A DNA stretch of 34,386 bases from Xanthomonas populi (GTDB lineage Bacteria; Pseudomonadota; Gammaproteobacteria; Xanthomonadales; Xanthomonadaceae): contig NZ_MDEJ01000031.1 in NCBI RefSeq assembly GCF_002940065.1, positions 1-34,386 of the forward strand. Direction: 5' to 3'. Within the stretch, counting starts at the first letter, position 1, and each line of letters opens with the position of its first letter. Positions 32,508 through 34,386 of the stretch are shown here, one piece after another. The position numbers and the translations under genes were made by a program. Below the pieces are notes generated by a model, which made no database searches, had not been told where the DNA came from, and saw nothing but the letters and a program-made list of their open reading frames with translations.

Positions 32508-33960
32508 GGCGATGCGGTGGTTGCGATCCCCTTGTTCCGTCGTCTCCGCCTGGGCTCGGTGCTGGGTTACCTGGCGGCCGGATTGGCCATTGGTCCGCTC
32601 GGCCCTGGGCTGTTCAATGAGCCGCAGGCGATCTTGCACGTGGCCGAGTTGGGCGTGGTGATGTTCCTGTTCGTAATCGGGCTGGAAATGCGGCCGTCCT
32701 ACCTGTGGAGTCTGCGCAAACAGATCTTCGGTTTGGGGACCGCGCAGATCGCGGTGTGCACGCTCGTGCTGACCGGTATCGGCATGTTGCTCGGCGTTGT
32801 GCCGCCGGTGGCATTCGTTGCCGCGTCCGGTTTCGTGCTGACCTCTACGGCGGTGGTGGTGCAGTTGCTGGCCGAGCGTGGCGATGTCGCCTTGCCGCCT
32901 GGTCAAAAAATCGTGGCGATCCTGTTGTTCGAAGATCTGTTTGATCTTGCCGCTGCTGGCGATCGTGGCCTGGATGGGTTCCAACGGCCACCCGCAGGCG
33001 CCGTCAGCGCTGGCAGGACATCGGCATCGGTCTGGTCTGCATCGTGGGCTTCTTGGTCTAAGGGCGCTGGCTGCTTAATCCCTTGTTCCGGATTCTGGCT
33101 GCGTCCAAGTGGCGCGGCTGATGCGCAGCGACCATGACCATCGCCAGGCGCTGGATCGTGGCGTGCTGATGGCGCAGGGTGGCGAGTTCGCCTTCGTCCA
33201 CTCTTCGCTGCGGCATCGGCTTCCGGCGTCATCGATGCACAGGTCAACGCCAGACTGACGCCGGCCTTTAAAGTGTCGTTTGATGGCGTGGAAGCAGCCG
33301 GCGGCCATACCGGCAGCGTGTTGATCATCGGGTTTGGGCGGCTTCGGTCAGGTCGCCAGCCAGTCGCTGCTGGCACGCCACGTGAATGTGACCATCATCG
33401 ATAGCGATATCGAGATGATCCAGGGTGCGGAACAGTTCGGTTTCAATATCTACTACGGCGACGGCACCCGGCTCGATGTGCTGCATGCCTCCGGAGCGCA
33501 TAGCGCACGCGCGATTGCGGTGTGCGTCGACAACCGCGAGGCCGCCAATCGCATCGTCTAGCGGGCAGCGCGCGAGTTTCCGCACGCCAGGTTGTTGGTG
33601 CGCTCGTACGACCGTGAGCGCTCGTTGCAGTTGGTTGCTGCCGGCGTGGATTACCAGATTCGCGGGACCTTCGAATCGGCGGTGGCATTCGGGCAAGCGG
33701 CCTTGGTCGAGCTGGGCGAGGACCAGGACGAGGCCGTCACGATCGCGCGCGCGATCCGGAGTCGCGATGCCGAGCGTTTCGAACTGGAGATTGCGGCCGG
33801 CAATACGCGTGCCGGTGCAGTGGCAGGGCTGATGTACGGCAATATCACGCTGACCGTGCCCAAGCCCACGCCGTTCGCCCCGCCGCGGCGCGAAAGCCGC
33901 ACGCTCAATCCCGATGCGGTGCCGCAGACCAATCAGGTAGAAGAGGCGACTCGCGACTGA
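32508..33960 (+). pseudogene. decayed KefC-type K+/H+ antiporter (CPA2 family)
   Basis: The sequence begins without a proper start: the GDAVVAIPLFRRLRLGSVLG frame has an in-frame stop just upstream at 32496. A good CPA2 membrane region follows (GVVMFLFVIGLEMRPSYLWS, TSTAVVVQLLAERGD). At about 32938 the frame shifts and LPLLAIVAWMGS continues in another frame. The central membrane part is mostly missing: after a LLNPLFRILAASK-like piece there is a jump to a DRGVLMAQGGEFAFV-like piece near 33160. The TrkA-N domain (VLIIGFG, shifted by one base at ~33336, then VASQSLLARHVNVTIIDSDI) is interrupted by a TAG at 33559-33561. The rest (REFPHARLLVRSYDRERSLQ onward) runs to 33960. An original start may be the ATG at 32473, just after TAGAAT (32460-32465). 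No functional transporter can be made. Confidence 0.9.
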
Positions 33961-34036
33961 GTCAGGCAACGACTCGCAGCTGCATTACCTGTGGAGTTGT
34001 GGCGCCGGTGCATCTTCATCGCTGCAAGTGGGCACT

Positions 34037-34071
34037 AAAACGGCCGGCGCCAATGCGCCAGCCGCCGGCCG
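34037..34071 (-). terminator. terminator of the DUF1244 gene
   Basis: CGGCCGGCG (34041-34049) and CGCCGGCCG (34063-34071) form a perfect 9-bp stem. On the minus strand it is followed by TTTT and lies seven bases past the stop of the gene at 34078. Confidence 0.7.
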
Positions 34072-34077
34072 ATCGAT

Positions 34078-34362
34078 TCAGCCGTGCTTGCGTTGAGCGG
34101 CAGCGAAGGCTTCCAACTGCTCGGGCGTTGCGTTTTTCTGGTGCTGCTGTTTCCAGTCGGCGAACGGCATTCCATAGACCGCTTGGCGCGCTTGGTCCTT
34201 GGTCATCGGCTGGCTGTGCGCTTCGGCTGCTTCCTGGTACCAGTCACCCAGGCAATTGCGGCAGAAGCCGGCCAGGATCATCAGATCGATGTTCTGCACA
34301 TCAAGGCGATCCTGGATCTGAGGTTTCCCCACGTTTTCCCGAGATAGATCAGCTGGTTGCAC
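34078..34362 (-). CDS. DUF1244 family protein, N-terminus uncertain
   Basis: A small cytoplasmic protein of unknown function. The core LDVQNIDLMILAGFCRNCLG, then DWYQEAAEAH, QAVYGMPFADWKQQHQ and TPEQLEAFAAAQRKHG, is the DUF1244 pattern with its conserved CRNC pair, a possible metal site. The first ~20 residues (from a GTG at 34362: MQPADLSRENVGKPQIQDR) do not look like the helix that usually precedes this core, and no ribosome binding site is seen. The frame remains open to the window edge, so the true start may lie outside, or the 5' end may be altered. A terminator follows on its own strand. Confidence 0.75.
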   Translation of the reverse strand: MQPADLSRENVGKPQIQDRLDVQNIDLMILAGFCRNCLGDWYQEAAEAHSQPMTKDQARQAVYGMPFADWKQQHQKNATPEQLEAFAAAQRKHG

Positions 34363-34386
34363 CCGGATCGTGTAGAAACAAGTGCG

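Noticed and set aside
1-34386. tRNA, rRNA, CRISPR array, phage or defence system
   Set aside because: I looked on both strands and found no cloverleaf, rRNA signature, regular repeat-spacer array or cluster of phage or defence genes.

Overview
The window is about 64-65% GC by eye and looks like a Xanthomonas chromosome segment. The evidence is an Oar-type TonB-dependent receptor beside a LacI regulator and sugar ABC genes, a cmk-rpsA-ihfB-lapA-lapB block running into galU and surface-polysaccharide genes, an aguA/aguB pair, and GTAG-headed REP hairpins. Several decayed genes (IS3 remnant, EEP nuclease-like gene, GNAT gene, KefC) suggest a lineage with active gene loss such as X. oryzae. The species is inference.

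Layout. (1) 1-1030: an IS3-family transposase tail is joined to the 5' part of a small secreted-protein gene, followed by an exported protein of unknown function and a two-way terminator. (2) 1044-4750, minus strand: scpA-scpB-rluB, overlapping or closely spaced, with very long low-complexity tails on ScpB (acidic) and RluB (Gly/Pro/Arg/Gln). (3) 5105-5673: a YciI-like protein and a BolA-like protein, overlapping by ATGA. (4) 5968-19115: a carbohydrate uptake locus. It holds a LacI-type regulator, an Oar-type TonB-dependent receptor, a GH144/glycoamylase-like lipoprotein, a sugar-binding lipoprotein, two MalF/MalG-type permeases, a discoidin-domain six-hairpin glycosidase and a ruined EEP-superfamily gene. 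From the lipoprotein on, the genes are joined by a 3-nt gap and then four successive 4-nt overlaps. Three exact matches to the LacI-family operator pattern TGNAANCGNTTNCA lie in front of the regulator (two) and the lipoprotein (one). (5) 19163-19230: a REP pair (BIME). (6) 19286-23451, minus strand: exported protein, agmatine deiminase, N-carbamoylputrescine amidase, frameshifted GNAT acetyltransferase, TraB-family membrane protein. (7) 23692-32297: rpmJ (minus), then cmk, rpsA, ihfB, lapA, lapB, a WecA/MraY-type glycosyltransferase, a WbpM/CapD-type dehydratase and galU. (8) 32508-33960: a heavily decayed KefC-type K+/H+ antiporter. (9) A DUF1244 gene runs toward the right edge.

How the genes fit together. 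The locus in (4) reads as an outer-membrane-to-cytoplasm route for a glucan: receptor, lipoprotein endo-glycosidase, binding protein and permease, plus a second exported glycosidase. No ABC ATPase is encoded, so one must come from elsewhere. GH144 enzymes are known to act on beta-1,2-glucan, and Xanthomonas makes a cyclic beta-1,2-glucan, so that substrate is a reasonable but untested inference. Block (7) couples translation functions to envelope biogenesis: LapA/LapB control LPS assembly, and the next three genes supply lipid-linked sugar, a modified UDP-sugar and UDP-glucose. aguA/aguB convert agmatine to putrescine.
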